The notes below the pieces were generated by a model that searched no databases, was not told where the DNA came from, and saw only the letters and a list, made by a program, of their open reading frames with translations. A stretch of 64,000 nucleotides of DNA from a virus: positions 1 to 64,000 of IMG/VR virus record IMGVR_UViG_3300037472_000016, one strand, 5' to 3'. Shown piece by piece: positions 1 through 5,507 of this stretch (position 1 is its first letter; each line of letters opens with the position of its first letter). A program made the translations under genes and the position numbers.

Positions 1-24
1 CTCGGTACGAACAACGATCTGCAC
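1..24 (-). CDS. possible 5' end of a leftward gene cut by the window edge
   Basis: A GTG at 22-24 on the minus strand opens a frame (MQIVVRTE...) that stays open to the window edge. AAGAGA lies just upstream as a weak Shine-Dalgarno. Eight codons are too few to name a family. A run of eight G (53-60) lies between this start and the gene to its right. Confidence 0.25.
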
Positions 25-90
25 AATAATCTCTTTTCTTTTTGTTATGATTGGGGGGGGCAGTTTGGTATCATGCCCAGGATAAACACA

Positions 91-240
91 CTATCCCTTG
101 ACCGTAGTCCAGCGAGTCTCGCCATTTACATCAAGACGAACACGCTTGTATCCATTCGAGTTCTCAATGATTTCTTTGACAATACCACTGACACCTGACT
201 TGGGGGTGACGAAGAGGGAATCGATAACGGGAGTAGCCAT
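91..240 (-). CDS. 49-residue SH3/KOW-like small phage protein
   Basis: The protein is MATPVIDSLFVTPKSG... and ends RWTTVKG. The core V(S/T)PKSGxxGxxxEI followed by a VRL segment and RWTTV looks like a small all-beta SH3/KOW-like phage family; the fold is inference. It is a clear paralog, with identical length, of the gene at 6146-6295. AAGGA stands 9 nt before the ATG. It is the only gene behind the promoter at 313-341, so it is probably monocistronic. Function unknown. Confidence 0.8.
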   Translation of the reverse strand: MATPVIDSLFVTPKSGVSGIVKEIIENSNGYKRVRLDVNGETRWTTVKG

Positions 241-312
241 GTTGAGCATCCTTTCAGTGAGCCAACTATTTTTGTTTTGCCAGCAGGCGCTGGGCTTTTT
301 CCTACAATATGT

Positions 313-341
313 AGTCTATATGCTGGGAAACGATTTGTCTA
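313..341 (-). promoter_or_regulatory. leftward promoter, cassette type
   Basis: On the minus strand: -35 TAGACA (336-341), 17-bp spacer, -10 TAGACT (313-318). The spacer carries TTCCCAG (CTGGGAA on plus), and CGTAAT follows the -35 on the upstream side. The same layout recurs at 1841, 2913 and 3323. It drives the gene at 91-240. Confidence 0.7.
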
Positions 342-361
342 GTCGTAATGGGTGTTATTTG

Positions 362-387
362 GTAACAGTTTAGTAACAAGCCCGGCC
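362..387 (+). promoter_or_regulatory. paired TAAC 11-mers plus CCCGGCC
   Basis: GTAACAGTTTA and GTAACAAGCCC are exactly adjacent 11-bp units followed by GGCC. The pair sits about 20 bp upstream of the -35 of the leftward promoter at 313-341. It is a candidate regulator site; equivalents occur at 2961, 3372, 5189, 5736, 8441 and 25134. Confidence 0.55.
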
Positions 388-494
388 TGCCCTAGGCTTT
401 CCTGCGAAGACTCGGGGCACCTTTTTGTACGGGCGGTTATTTATATGCAAGCCTCCAGCACTAGTTCTACACGAACTAATAAATACTTTGGCTT

Positions 495-517
495 GCACAC
501 CCTTTTCTCTTGTGTGC
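495..517 (-). terminator. weak hairpin downstream of the 540-1539 operon
   Basis: GCACAC and GTGTGC form a 6-bp stem with an 11-nt loop just past the stop of the last operon gene. There is no clear U-tract, so termination is only suggested by position. The remaining sequence between 388 and 494 shows nothing I can assign. Confidence 0.3.
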
Positions 518-539
518 GTGTTACTCTTTACGGTCCAGC

Positions 540-749
540 CTAACTTCTACGGGCAGTGGTGCTGCCCCAAACAGCTATCACACAAACGACAAGCCATACC
601 CAATGCCAAACACTGCCAATATCTCCACCAGGGCCGAATAGTGCCAGGGCATTGATAACGCCAAAGACAATAGCGGTAATGGTAAGAGCAACACTAACAA
701 CACCTGCAATGATTGCAATGAGTATCAGGTTAGAGGTGCTCTTGTCCAT
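540..749 (-). CDS. small membrane protein, two predicted helices
   Basis: 69 residues: a short MDKSTSN head, a hydrophobic helix at about 8-38 (LILIAIIAGVVSVALTITAI...), a Gly/Pro turn, and a second helix at about 47-62 (WHWVWLVVCVIAVW). It ends in TARRS, which suggests a positive cytoplasmic tail. The start ATG overlaps the stop of the upstream gene (TAATG), so it is translationally coupled. It is the last gene of a five-gene leftward operon. Membrane location is inferred from composition; no family recognised. Confidence 0.75.
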   Translation of the reverse strand: MDKSTSNLILIAIIAGVVSVALTITAIVFGVINALALFGPGGDIGSVWHWVWLVVCVIAVWGSTTARRS

Positions 750-892
750 TAGGATTCTTCTTTCTTGTTACCTATAAGCTGTTTGTGGATTGAGATAATA
801 CCCCCGACAAGTAGGCCAAAACCTCCCACGGTTAGTGCCAGCGGTACCAAAAGCAAAAGCCCAATACCTAGCAGTACAAAGAATAGCTCCAT
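749..892 (-). CDS. small single-helix membrane peptide
   Basis: 47 residues: MELFFVLLGIGLLLL... with one long hydrophobic stretch (2-34), then a charged tail (HKQLIGNKKEES). GGAGG lies 8 nt before the ATG, a strong ribosome site. Its stop overlaps the start of the next membrane gene. Two membrane peptides in a row suggest they act together at the envelope, for example in host take-over or superinfection exclusion; this is speculation from context. Confidence 0.7.
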   Translation of the reverse strand: MELFFVLLGIGLLLLVPLALTVGGFGLLVGGIISIHKQLIGNKKEES

Positions 893-893
893 G

Positions 894-1082
894 CTATCCC
901 TCCCCTACGTTTGACCAATTTGATTTACGCATTTCGATAATTTGACCCACAGCCGCCATGCGGCCCGTGTCTCCAGAAGACTCGATCATTTCCCAATCAG
1001 TTTCTGTCCACTCTCCAGTGTCAACCACTACTGCGTCATAGGCGCTACCGTAGTTGCCGTCAGCGGCAAAGTAATGAGTCAT
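894..1082 (-). CDS. hypothetical acidic protein, 62 aa
   Basis: MTHYFAADGNYGSAYDAVVVDTGEW...: a soluble, acidic protein with a DxxxWTETDWEMIE segment. This resembles small phage proteins of the 'GxAxDLVVVDTxxWTxxDWExIE' kind, which are of unknown function. ATG at 1082 overlaps the upstream stop (TAATG). It is the third gene of the leftward operon 540-1539. Confidence 0.75.
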   Translation of the reverse strand: MTHYFAADGNYGSAYDAVVVDTGEWTETDWEMIESSGDTGRMAAVGQIIEMRKSNWSNVGEG

Positions 1083-1363
1083 TAGTCTTCCATTCCATAG
1101 TGGTCAACAATCCAGAAGTCTAGGTGGTGCTGTTCGGCAATCTCCCAAGCAGGGGCGGTGTTCTTGCCCTGGTAGAATACCCCATCGGGCAGGGTAATGT
1201 CTTCATTCCACATACCCTCATTGCAGGCACCAATAGCCTCAATGCATGGGTCGATCATGCTGCCAGGTACTGGCGGATAGTGATTTGCGGATAGGTGCCA
1301 ACTCAGGGCAGACCTCATGTCTACATCCTGCTGTGCCATTTCCATTGCGCTCAGTGCTCCCAT
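1082..1363 (-). CDS. hypothetical protein, 93 aa
   Basis: The frame is open further upstream, but ATG 1363 (MGALSAMEMAQQ...) is chosen because it overlaps the stop of the previous gene as TAATG. The product is soluble with Trp/His-rich C-terminal half (AWEIAEQHHLDFWIVDHYGMED). No family recognised. It lies second in the operon; its coupling to both neighbours implies a fixed ratio of the products. Confidence 0.7.
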   Translation of the reverse strand: MGALSAMEMAQQDVDMRSALSWHLSANHYPPVPGSMIDPCIEAIGACNEGMWNEDITLPDGVFYQGKNTAPAWEIAEQHHLDFWIVDHYGMED

Positions 1364-1539
1364 TAGGATTCTTCCATTTCTTCTACGAGTTCGATGAGTT
1401 CTTTGGCCAACACAACAAGCCTGGTGCGTGCTCTGTCTTCGTACAATGAAGAGCCTACCACATACTCTTCCCACTTGCCAATCACAACTGCTAGGTCGTA
1501 TGCCGCATTCTCGTGACGGCAGTAGTCCATGCTAGGCAT
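1363..1539 (-). CDS. hypothetical protein, 58 aa, first gene of operon
   Basis: MPSMDYCRHENAAYDLAVVIG... with an acidic helix at the end (LIELVEEMEES). GAAAGGAA is placed 8 nt before the ATG. It heads the chain 1539 to 540 (five genes). A second in-frame ATG three codons in is less well placed. Function unknown. Confidence 0.75.
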   Translation of the reverse strand: MPSMDYCRHENAAYDLAVVIGKWEEYVVGSSLYEDRARTRLVVLAKELIELVEEMEES

Positions 1540-1561
1540 GTTGTTCCTTTCGTTTGATTAG

Positions 1562-1567
1562 AGTCTA
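1562..1567 (-). promoter_or_regulatory. candidate -10 box of the 540-1539 operon
   Basis: TAGACT lies 22 nt upstream of ATG 1539, in a context (AATGTC.GGG...) resembling the extended -10 promoters at 4865 and 5140. No convincing -35 is seen. Confidence 0.4.
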
Positions 1568-1593
1568 ACCCATACCCCTGACATTGCGGGGTA

Positions 1594-1683
1594 TCAAGAG
1601 ACAACAGAAGACAACAAAATAATAAACATTGCCAGAATCGCTCCTAGTACAAAGAAGATAACAAAGTCTACAACCTTCTTCAT
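1594..1683 (-). CDS. 29-residue membrane peptide
   Basis: MKKVVDFVIFFVLGAILAMFIILLSSVVS is one hydrophobic helix behind two lysines, typical of a single-span inner-membrane peptide. Its ATG overlaps the stop of 1680-1817 (ATGA), so it is coupled to that gene. Too short to assign to a family. Small phage membrane peptides of this type often alter the host envelope, but nothing here proves that. Confidence 0.6.
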   Translation of the reverse strand: MKKVVDFVIFFVLGAILAMFIILLSSVVS

Positions 1684-1817
1684 GCTTCTACCTCATACCC
1701 AATTACTTCCCAGCAGGTGAGACACCCACCAGGAATATCGTTTGGGTCTTGGATAAAGGTGTGGTGCCTTCCAAAAAGGATTTCGTGGAAAGCAACTTTT
1801 GATTCAAGAGTACTCAT
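1680..1817 (-). CDS. small CxxC protein, 45 aa
   Basis: MSTLESKVAFHEILFGRHHTFIQ... with a single GGCLTCWE motif (CxxC). The two Cys and the HH pair could bind zinc. GAAAGGA precedes the ATG at 8 nt. Only about 17 nt separate the predicted transcription start of the promoter at 1841-1869 from the ATG. Function unknown. Confidence 0.7.
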   Translation of the reverse strand: MSTLESKVAFHEILFGRHHTFIQDPNDIPGGCLTCWEVIGYEVEA

Positions 1818-1840
1818 GTTGTGTCCTTTCGATTAATCTC

Positions 1841-1869
1841 AGTCTATATCCTGGGAAAGATTTTGTCTA
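1841..1869 (-). promoter_or_regulatory. leftward promoter, cassette type
   Basis: Minus strand -35 TAGACA (1864-1869), 17-bp spacer containing TTTCCCAG, -10 TAGACT (1841-1846). A CGTAAAG box follows at 1872-1878, and an ATAACGCTGCC/CGGCC element at 1890-1905. Drives 1817 and 1683. Confidence 0.7.
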
Positions 1870-1908
1870 GTCGTAAAGGTCTCTATTTGATAACGCTGCC
1901 CGGCCAGA

Positions 1909-1940
1909 AGCCCCACAAGATTGTCAAGTCCTGTGAGGCT
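1909..1940 (-). terminator. hairpin after gene 1950-2132
   Basis: AGCC-C-CACA pairs with TGTG-A-GGCT (8 pairs, one mismatch) just past the stop of the leftward gene at 1950. It is followed by TTCT only, so it is a weak intrinsic terminator at best. Confidence 0.35.
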
Positions 1941-1949
1941 ATCGTCTAC

Positions 1950-2132
1950 CTAGACTTCGTATGCCGCATCGATAAAGCGCTCACGCAAAAAGCGCTCATT
2001 GTCTGCCGCAAACATATCTGCAAATGAGTGAACCAAAACGTCAAAGTCTTGGTCTTGCTCAACTGTCACAGAATCTTTGTAGAACTGGTTTAGGATAGTG
2101 CTGGTGCTGATGTAATCGCGTCGTGTCATCAT
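1950..2132 (-). CDS. hypothetical phage protein of the MTRxDY family, 60 aa
   Basis: MMTRRDYISTSTILNQFY... with C-terminal FADMFAADNERFLRERFIDAAYE. A MTR(K/R)DY head and an (A/D)N-x-RF-x-x-x-RF tail recur in many actinophage and cyanophage small proteins of unknown function (recognised from memory). AAAGGG lies 8 nt before the first ATG; a second ATG follows directly. Monocistronic behind the promoter at 2176. Confidence 0.8.
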   Translation of the reverse strand: MMTRRDYISTSTILNQFYKDSVTVEQDQDFDVLVHSFADMFAADNERFLRERFIDAAYEV

Positions 2133-2175
2133 GGTGTTTGCCCTTTCATTGGCGTGTGCTTTACTTGTTGTTATT

Positions 2176-2204
2176 AGTCTACACGGGGGTAGAGTGTTTG
2201 TCTA
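2176..2204 (-). promoter_or_regulatory. leftward promoter
   Basis: -35 TAGACA (2199-2204), exact 17-bp spacer, -10 TAGACT (2176-2181) on the minus strand. The -35 overlaps the stop codon of the upstream gene. It lacks the CTGGGAA box found in the cassette promoters. Confidence 0.65.
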
Positions 2205-2369
2205 GTCGGAGTCTTTGTAGTCTTTGATTGCTTCTGTCAGATACATACCGCCCAAAACTGCAAAGATGGGACCGAGTACGCTAAGCCAAATGGCTCCAGT
2301 GATACCACCAACGGTGCTAAATAGCAAGCCAGTGACGATGTTTAGAATTGCTTGTGGCATTAGCATCAT
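2202..2369 (-). CDS. two-helix membrane protein, 55 aa
   Basis: MMLMPQAILNIVTGLLF... forms two hydrophobic segments (about 7-24 and 26-45) linked by a Gly turn, followed by a charged tail (KDYKDSD). AAGGAG lies 8 nt upstream, and the ATG overlaps the previous stop (TAATG). Function unknown; probably membrane-embedded. Confidence 0.7.
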   Translation of the reverse strand: MMLMPQAILNIVTGLLFSTVGGITGAIWLSVLGPIFAVLGGMYLTEAIKDYKDSD

Positions 2370-2530
2370 TATGAATACTCCTTTACTGCGGCACCGAGGG
2401 CACCTGCGCGTGTACGAATTCGACGGTATCGAGTGTCTAGGTGAGTCCCCGCCTTATTAGAGCGACGAATCTCACGCATGGCCTGAATGTACTCAGGGTT
2501 AGCAGTCTTGGAATAAGCTTTCTTTGTCAT
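2369..2530 (-). CDS. basic hypothetical protein, 53 aa
   Basis: MTKKAYSKTANPEYIQAMREIRRSN... is rich in Arg/Lys, with a REIRRSNKAGTHxDTRYRRxRTR core. Similar 'LRRSNAAGxHxxxxxRxRTRS' peptides occur in many actinophages; a nucleic-acid-binding role is plausible from charge only. AGGA stands 7 nt before the ATG; it is coupled to 2202-2369. Confidence 0.75.
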   Translation of the reverse strand: MTKKAYSKTANPEYIQAMREIRRSNKAGTHLDTRYRRIRTRAGALGAAVKEYS

Positions 2531-2566
2531 GACTAAATCCTATCAGAAGACTGCTGGGGTAGCAAA

Positions 2567-2764
2567 TCAGTAATCACTATCGACCTCATACCCATCTCGA
2601 ATGAGATTGTCGATGTATTCATTCAGCCCTGCACGATATGCAATGGGGTCTAACTCATACAATACTCTTGATGGATAGAAAGAAATGCCCATTACCTCGA
2701 TCATCGGAGCATCGTCTAGGGAATCTTCGAATTGCTGGAAGGCTTGGTGCTTGGTGATTTTCAT
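2567..2764 (-). CDS. hypothetical phage protein, 65 aa
   Basis: The frame opens earlier, but ATG 2764 (MKITKHQAFQQFED...) has GAAAGG upstream and sits after a consensus promoter. Motifs MGISFYPSRVLYELDPIAYRAGLNEYIDNL match a common small phage family ('...S..L.E.DP.AYR.....Y.D') of unknown role. Confidence 0.8.
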   Translation of the reverse strand: MKITKHQAFQQFEDSLDDAPMIEVMGISFYPSRVLYELDPIAYRAGLNEYIDNLIRDGYEVDSDY

Positions 2765-2789
2765 TAGTTTACCTTTCGTCGTTGATATG

Positions 2790-2818
2790 ATTCTAGTTGT
2801 TTTCGCTGTCAATGTCAA
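2790..2818 (-). promoter_or_regulatory. leftward consensus promoter inside an upstream gene
   Basis: TTGACA (2813-2818), 17 bp, TAGAAT (2790-2795) on the minus strand: five to six of six matches at both hexamers. It lies within the 3' end of the 37-residue gene 2793-2906 and drives 2567-2764. Confidence 0.75.
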
Positions 2819-2906
2819 GGGTATTGCCAAGTCCATCCTCAAAAATGCAATCAGGGTCACCAGGCATGGTATGAAACATCTCGTGAGTGTCGCAGAACGT
2901 GTTCAT
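2793..2906 (-). CDS. 37-residue acidic peptide, predicted leaderless
   Basis: MNTFCDTHEMFHTMPGDPDC... is Asp/Glu-rich with two Cys and two His. The -10 TAGACT ends exactly 7 nt from the A of the ATG, which makes the A the expected transcription start and the mRNA leaderless. No Shine-Dalgarno is present. The next promoter (2790-2818) is embedded in its last codons. Function unknown. Confidence 0.6.
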   Translation of the reverse strand: MNTFCDTHEMFHTMPGDPDCIFEDGLGNTLDIDSENN

Positions 2907-2912
2907 GATATG

Positions 2913-2941
2913 AGTCTAACATTCTGGGAATAAAAGCACAA
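2913..2941 (-). promoter_or_regulatory. leftward promoter, cassette type, leaderless start
   Basis: -35 TTGTGC (2936-2941), 17-bp spacer containing TATTCCCAG, -10 TAGACT (2913-2918). Upstream lie CGTAAAG (2946-2952), ATAACGTTTCT/ATAACGTACCC (2961-2982) and GGCCCC. Confidence 0.7.
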
Positions 2942-2993
2942 CCTACGTAAAGAGTATTTGATAACGTTTCTATAACGTACCCGGCCCCTCCCC

Positions 2994-3203
2994 TCAAAGC
3001 CCAAGATGGTGGGCAAAGTCATCAACCGCATCATGGGCTACCTGCCGGTCATGCTCGGCCAGCCAACGATAAAACTCACCCCTTGCCCCACCTCCCGCGA
3101 GGTGTTCTTGGTAGTCCTTGTCGCTAGGGAACTCAACCTGATCGTAAGAGCGGTCATACGCATCAAAAACGTCTTCCGTTGTCGGCGTGTACTCGTCACT
3201 CAT
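2994..3203 (-). CDS. hypothetical acidic protein, 69 aa
   Basis: MSDEYTPTTEDVFDAYDRS... then GARGEFYRWLAEHDRQVAHDAVDDF. The ATG at 3203 overlaps the stop of the preceding leaderless gene (ATGA) and is preferred over a GTG two codons upstream. The 'EFDRWLAxHDxxVxA' pattern occurs in actinophage small proteins I know only as hypothetical. Confidence 0.75.
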   Translation of the reverse strand: MSDEYTPTTEDVFDAYDRSYDQVEFPSDKDYQEHLAGGGARGEFYRWLAEHDRQVAHDAVDDFAHHLGL

Positions 3204-3316
3204 GACCACGCCCCATAAGCAATTTCAAATTGAGCCATTGCCAACTCAAATTGTCCAGACTCATCAAAGTATTCGGATGCGTCTTCCGAGGTCCAAGCGT
3301 TCATTTTCTCTTCCAT
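3200..3316 (-). CDS. 38-residue peptide, predicted leaderless
   Basis: MEEKMNAWTSEDASEYFDESGQ...; acidic and soluble. The -10 TAAGAT is followed by six bases and then the ATG, so transcription should start at the initiator A. It heads a two-gene unit with 2994-3203. No family recognised. Confidence 0.65.
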   Translation of the reverse strand: MEEKMNAWTSEDASEYFDESGQFELAMAQFEIAYGAWS

Positions 3317-3322
3317 GTTTTT

Positions 3323-3351
3323 ATCTTAACATTCTGGGAATAATTAAGCAA
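3323..3351 (-). promoter_or_regulatory. leftward promoter, cassette type, leaderless start
   Basis: -35 TTGCTT (3346-3351), 17-bp spacer with TATTCCCAG, -10 TAAGAT (3323-3328). CGTAAAG at 3356-3362, then GTAACGGTTTG/GTAACGGGCCG at 3372-3393. Confidence 0.7.
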
Positions 3352-3396
3352 CCTACGTAAAGGCTTTCTATGTAACGGTTTGGTAACGGGCCGGGC

Positions 3397-3410
3397 ACAC
3401 CTTTCGGTGT
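3397..3410 (-). terminator. small GAAA-loop hairpin after the glycosylase-like gene
   Basis: ACACC-GAAA-GGTGT (minus strand) lies 13 nt past the stop of 3423-3947, merging into the CCGGGC element. The stem is short and no U-tract follows. Confidence 0.35.
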
Positions 3411-3422
3411 TTGTCAAACCCC

Positions 3423-3947
3423 CTAAATTGCGCTACCCCGAATAACAATCCAAATAAGGGCTTGAATTGTCCGATTAGTCATTCCCGTTTTACGAGCAAT
3501 AACACTAACCGCCTCAGACATTTCGCGGTATTGCGTTTTATTAGGAGAATCCGAATTGACTAATGCTGCACGCATCATCCAGATATCAATAACAATTGCA
3601 TCCTCATCGCCTGCAATAGCACGAGCGAATGCATTAGTCTTAGGGCCACGCAATGCGTCAAATCCATTAGTAATAGCTTCATTAGCCATACGGATATTGT
3701 TAGGCAAGCCACGGACTTCTAAGCCTAATGAGAATGCAATGGCTTTCGACACGTTGGATGCCCAACGCTCACGAGGTGAGAATGCAGAAACTACACTGGC
3801 ACCAACCTCTACGCTGACATTTAGGTTCTCTGCCACTTCACGAGCTACGTTCTCAGCATCGTTATACCAAGTGGATGCATCTTCAATCTGTCCGAGGGTA
3901 GCACGAGCAACCAAGGCAGAGAATCGGTCGGTGTAGATATCAATCAT
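3423..3947 (-). CDS. HhH/DNA-glycosylase-like phage protein, 174 aa
   Basis: By far the largest leftward gene. N-terminal helices contain a WY-NDA segment, then VVSAFSPRERWASNV (48-65), a LRGPKTNAF motif (about 98-107), and AIVIDIWMMRAA (about 116-127). It ends in a helical region with VIARKTGMTNRTIQAL that looks helix-turn-helix-like. The 'A.LSPr..We.N...A' and 'GPKt.aF..al.Gd...v..D.w..ra' pattern recalls HhH-GPD glycosylase-like proteins found in actinophages. Catalytic residues cannot be asserted. It could repair or edit modified bases, or just bind DNA. AAAGGG lies 8 nt before the ATG. Confidence 0.7.
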   Translation of the reverse strand: MIDIYTDRFSALVARATLGQIEDASTWYNDAENVAREVAENLNVSVEVGASVVSAFSPRERWASNVSKAIAFSLGLEVRGLPNNIRMANEAITNGFDALRGPKTNAFARAIAGDEDAIVIDIWMMRAALVNSDSPNKTQYREMSEAVSVIARKTGMTNRTIQALIWIVIRGSAI

Positions 3948-3973
3948 GAGGTTTTCCCTTTCGTCGTACCCTT

Positions 3974-4003
3974 AGTCTAATGCATAGAATTAGAAAAAGT
4001 CAA
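3974..4003 (-). promoter_or_regulatory. leftward promoter of the glycosylase-like gene
   Basis: -35 TTGACT (3998-4003), 18-bp spacer, -10 TAGACT (3974-3979). The two 11-bp CTGGGA units (4018-4039) follow directly upstream. Confidence 0.65.
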
Positions 4004-4017
4004 CCTAAAAAAGAAAG

Positions 4018-4126
4018 CTGGGATAAAGCTGGGAATCTTCATAAACAGCCTTAAAGACTTGACATTTATGATAGGATGCCCGGCCCCTCACAGGTAATTG
4101 GCAGCTAGCTCACAGGCTAATCACAG
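4018..4126. repeat. 11-bp units in both orientations
   Basis: Two plus-strand units CTGGGATAAAG/CTGGGAATCTT (4018-4039) are followed by four exactly contiguous minus-strand units at 4083-4126. Read on the minus strand the four are CTGTGATTAGC, CTGTGAGCTAG, CTGCCAATTAC and CTGTGAGGGGC. CTTAAAG lies at 4050-4056 and GCCCGGCC at 4078-4085. No gene is seen in 4004-4128. Confidence 0.7.
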
Positions 4127-4128
4127 AG

Positions 4129-4278
4129 TCAGTTGGGAACGTCATATCCCCATTTGGCTAATTTTTCTTGCATAACGCAAATCTGCCTACGCAATTGCCT
4201 AGCACTAACCATTTCGTCTTTATCAGAATTGGCAACTGTCCAATTGATAATGTATTCAAGCATTTCATATTCAGTCAT
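4129..4278 (-). CDS. hypothetical protein, 49 aa
   Basis: MTEYEMLEYIINWTVANSDK... with a helical Arg/Gln core (SARQLRRQICVMQEKLAKWG). AGGAA lies 7 nt before the ATG. It follows 4288-4440 by 9 nt and is the last gene of a five-gene leftward run starting near 4834. No family recognised. Confidence 0.7.
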   Translation of the reverse strand: MTEYEMLEYIINWTVANSDKDEMVSARQLRRQICVMQEKLAKWGYDVPN

Positions 4279-4287
4279 TGATAATTC

Positions 4288-4440
4288 CTATTCTGGTAAT
4301 TCATAAGTCTTTAGAAGAAACTCACAAAATTCAATTCGGCTTATAAACCAATCTGTGCTAGGCGTACCATTATCAACAAATGACTTATTTGCAGCGATAA
4401 TGTTTAGAAGGTCGGCCTGCGTTAGTATAAACTTTTCCAT
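4288..4440 (-). CDS. hypothetical protein, 50 aa
   Basis: MEKFILTQADLLNIIAANKSF... ends FCEFLLKTYELPE. It is predicted to be mostly helical and soluble. A GAGAG element precedes the ATG. No motif recognised. Confidence 0.65.
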   Translation of the reverse strand: MEKFILTQADLLNIIAANKSFVDNGTPSTDWFISRIEFCEFLLKTYELPE

Positions 4441-4467
4441 TGTGCTCTCTCTTTCTTTGATTCTGAT

Positions 4468-4545
4468 TTAGCAATAAGGTATGCTGCAAATGCTAAACGG
4501 TATAAACAATGCAATTACCAATAACACGATAAACAAATACTTCAT
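4468..4545 (-). CDS. 25-residue membrane peptide
   Basis: MKYLFIVLLVIALFIPFSICSIPYC: one hydrophobic helix with two Cys near the end. The ATG overlaps the stop of 4542-4685 (ATGA), which is the main reason to call it. It could be a lipidless anchor peptide; no function can be assigned. Confidence 0.5.
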   Translation of the reverse strand: MKYLFIVLLVIALFIPFSICSIPYC

Positions 4546-4685
4546 GATACTAAATGTCCAAACTCTTCTGGCATATATTTAGCGGCATCAGCATAAGTGA
4601 CAATACCGTCATACTCATTACAGGTACGACAAATGTATTCCCCTGGGTCTTTGCCACAGTAAATACAAATGGTTTTATCTTCCAT
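4542..4685 (-). CDS. zinc-ribbon peptide, 47 aa
   Basis: MEDKTICIYCGKDPGEYICRTCNEYDG...: CxxC at 7-10 and CxxC at 19-22 form a four-Cys zinc knuckle, followed by a helix. It is a paralog of the gene at 6631-6750 (shared ICxxC..EYxGI..Y.DA..Y). AAAGGAA lies 7 nt from the ATG. Such ribbons usually mediate nucleic acid or protein contacts. Confidence 0.75.
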   Translation of the reverse strand: MEDKTICIYCGKDPGEYICRTCNEYDGIVTYADAAKYMPEEFGHLVS

Positions 4686-4711
4686 TTCTATTCCTTTCTT
4701 TATCACTAACA

Positions 4712-4834
4712 TTACCGAGTGGTAACGGTTAGCGCTCCCATTTCCATAAAGGTATCAATAGCAGAGTTTACTGCCCAAGGGTCAACCTCAATGCTGAGGG
4801 GCGATGCATTTGCGAACGTTGCAGTGATTTCCAT
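4712..4834 (-). CDS. hypothetical protein, 40 aa
   Basis: MEITATFANASPLSIEVDPWAV...: short and mildly hydrophobic, with no motif. The start is preceded by AAAGAGAAAATCTA. The promoter at 4865-4873 has a -10 box 31 nt upstream of the ATG. Unknown function. Confidence 0.6.
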   Translation of the reverse strand: MEITATFANASPLSIEVDPWAVNSAIDTFMEMGALTVTTR

Positions 4835-4864
4835 TAGATTTTCTCTTTCTTTTTCGTTTGATTT

Positions 4865-4873
4865 ATTCTAGCA
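4865..4873 (-). promoter_or_regulatory. extended -10 promoter
   Basis: Minus strand TGC-TAGAAT preceded by AATGTCGGTGG. The same upstream word occurs 22 nt before the -10 at 5140, indicating a shared promoter type. No -35 is needed for an extended -10. Confidence 0.55.
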
Positions 4874-4887
4874 CGTACCACCGACAT

Positions 4888-5115
4888 TTAGTCGCGGTAG
4901 CCGTAGGTATTCTCTTTGAGGGCAACGAATGCCGAATACGTGTCATTGATAGCACGAGAGACGTTTACCTTGTTTAGATCACCACGGAATGACCAGTGAT
5001 TGCAGTAGTACTCGTATTTCTGTTCTACTGTCAGGATATTAGCGTTAGCCCATTCCTGCATGTCTTCTGTGAGATTGCTGAAAGCATCTGCCACATCGTC
5101 TAGCGTTTTGTTCAT
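4888..5115 (-). CDS. hypothetical protein, 75 aa
   Basis: MNKTLDDVADAFSNLTEDMQEWANANILTVEQKYEYYC...; helical, acidic. GGAAGAGGAAA lies before the ATG. It is expressed from the extended -10 at 5140. Not recognised. Confidence 0.75.
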   Translation of the reverse strand: MNKTLDDVADAFSNLTEDMQEWANANILTVEQKYEYYCNHWSFRGDLNKVNVSRAINDTYSAFVALKENTYGYRD

Positions 5116-5139
5116 TAGATTTCCTCTTCCTTTTCCTCT

Positions 5140-5148
5140 AGCTTAGCA
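5140..5148 (-). promoter_or_regulatory. extended -10 promoter
   Basis: Minus strand TGC-TAAGCT, with AATGTCGGTGG upstream as at 4865. It lies 25 nt upstream of ATG 5115. Confidence 0.5.
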
Positions 5149-5188
5149 CGGCCCACCGACATTACCTAATCCTAGAGGCATTATTTTG

Positions 5189-5276
5189 GTAACAGTTTGA
5201 TAACGGAAAGCTGGGAATAATCTGCGAATATACGTAAAGGTGTCTTAAAGCTACCTGAGAGTTAGCTGAGCGCCCG
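5189..5276 (+). repeat. eight contiguous 11-bp units
   Basis: The units in order are GTAACAGTTTG, ATAACGGAAAG, CTGGGAATAAT, CTGCGAATATA, CGTAAAGGTGT, CTTAAAGCTAC, CTGAGAGTTAG and CTGAGCGCCCG. They follow with no gap. The array contains every box of the cassette promoters in one 11-bp register. It fills most of the gene-free stretch 5150-5330; a short AGGCG/CGCCT hairpin lies at about 5299-5314. Confidence 0.75.
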
Positions 5277-5330
5277 GCCCATTTCTGTTTTTTGTCAAGG
5301 CGACACGCCGCCTCACAGCGGATTTACAGC

Positions 5331-5477
5331 CTACATACGGGCAAGCAAATCCATTTCATTATCAATATCGATATCGTGCTGTTCTGCACAGCTATCAGAC
5401 ATATTGGTAACAATGCAAGAGTTATTGCAATAGCAACGGAAAGGGACTGCATAAGCCCAACGCTGGATGTTATTCAT
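5331..5477 (-). CDS. small Cys-rich protein, 48 aa
   Basis: MNNIQRWAYAVPFRCYCNNSC... has four Cys (CYC, C, C) and an acidic tail (HDIDIDNEMD). A weak AGG is found 10 nt before the ATG. It could bind a metal; no known family. Confidence 0.55.
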   Translation of the reverse strand: MNNIQRWAYAVPFRCYCNNSCIVTNMSDSCAEQHDIDIDNEMDLLARM

Positions 5478-5507
5478 TATATATATACCTATTCTATTAG
5501 ATTCTTA

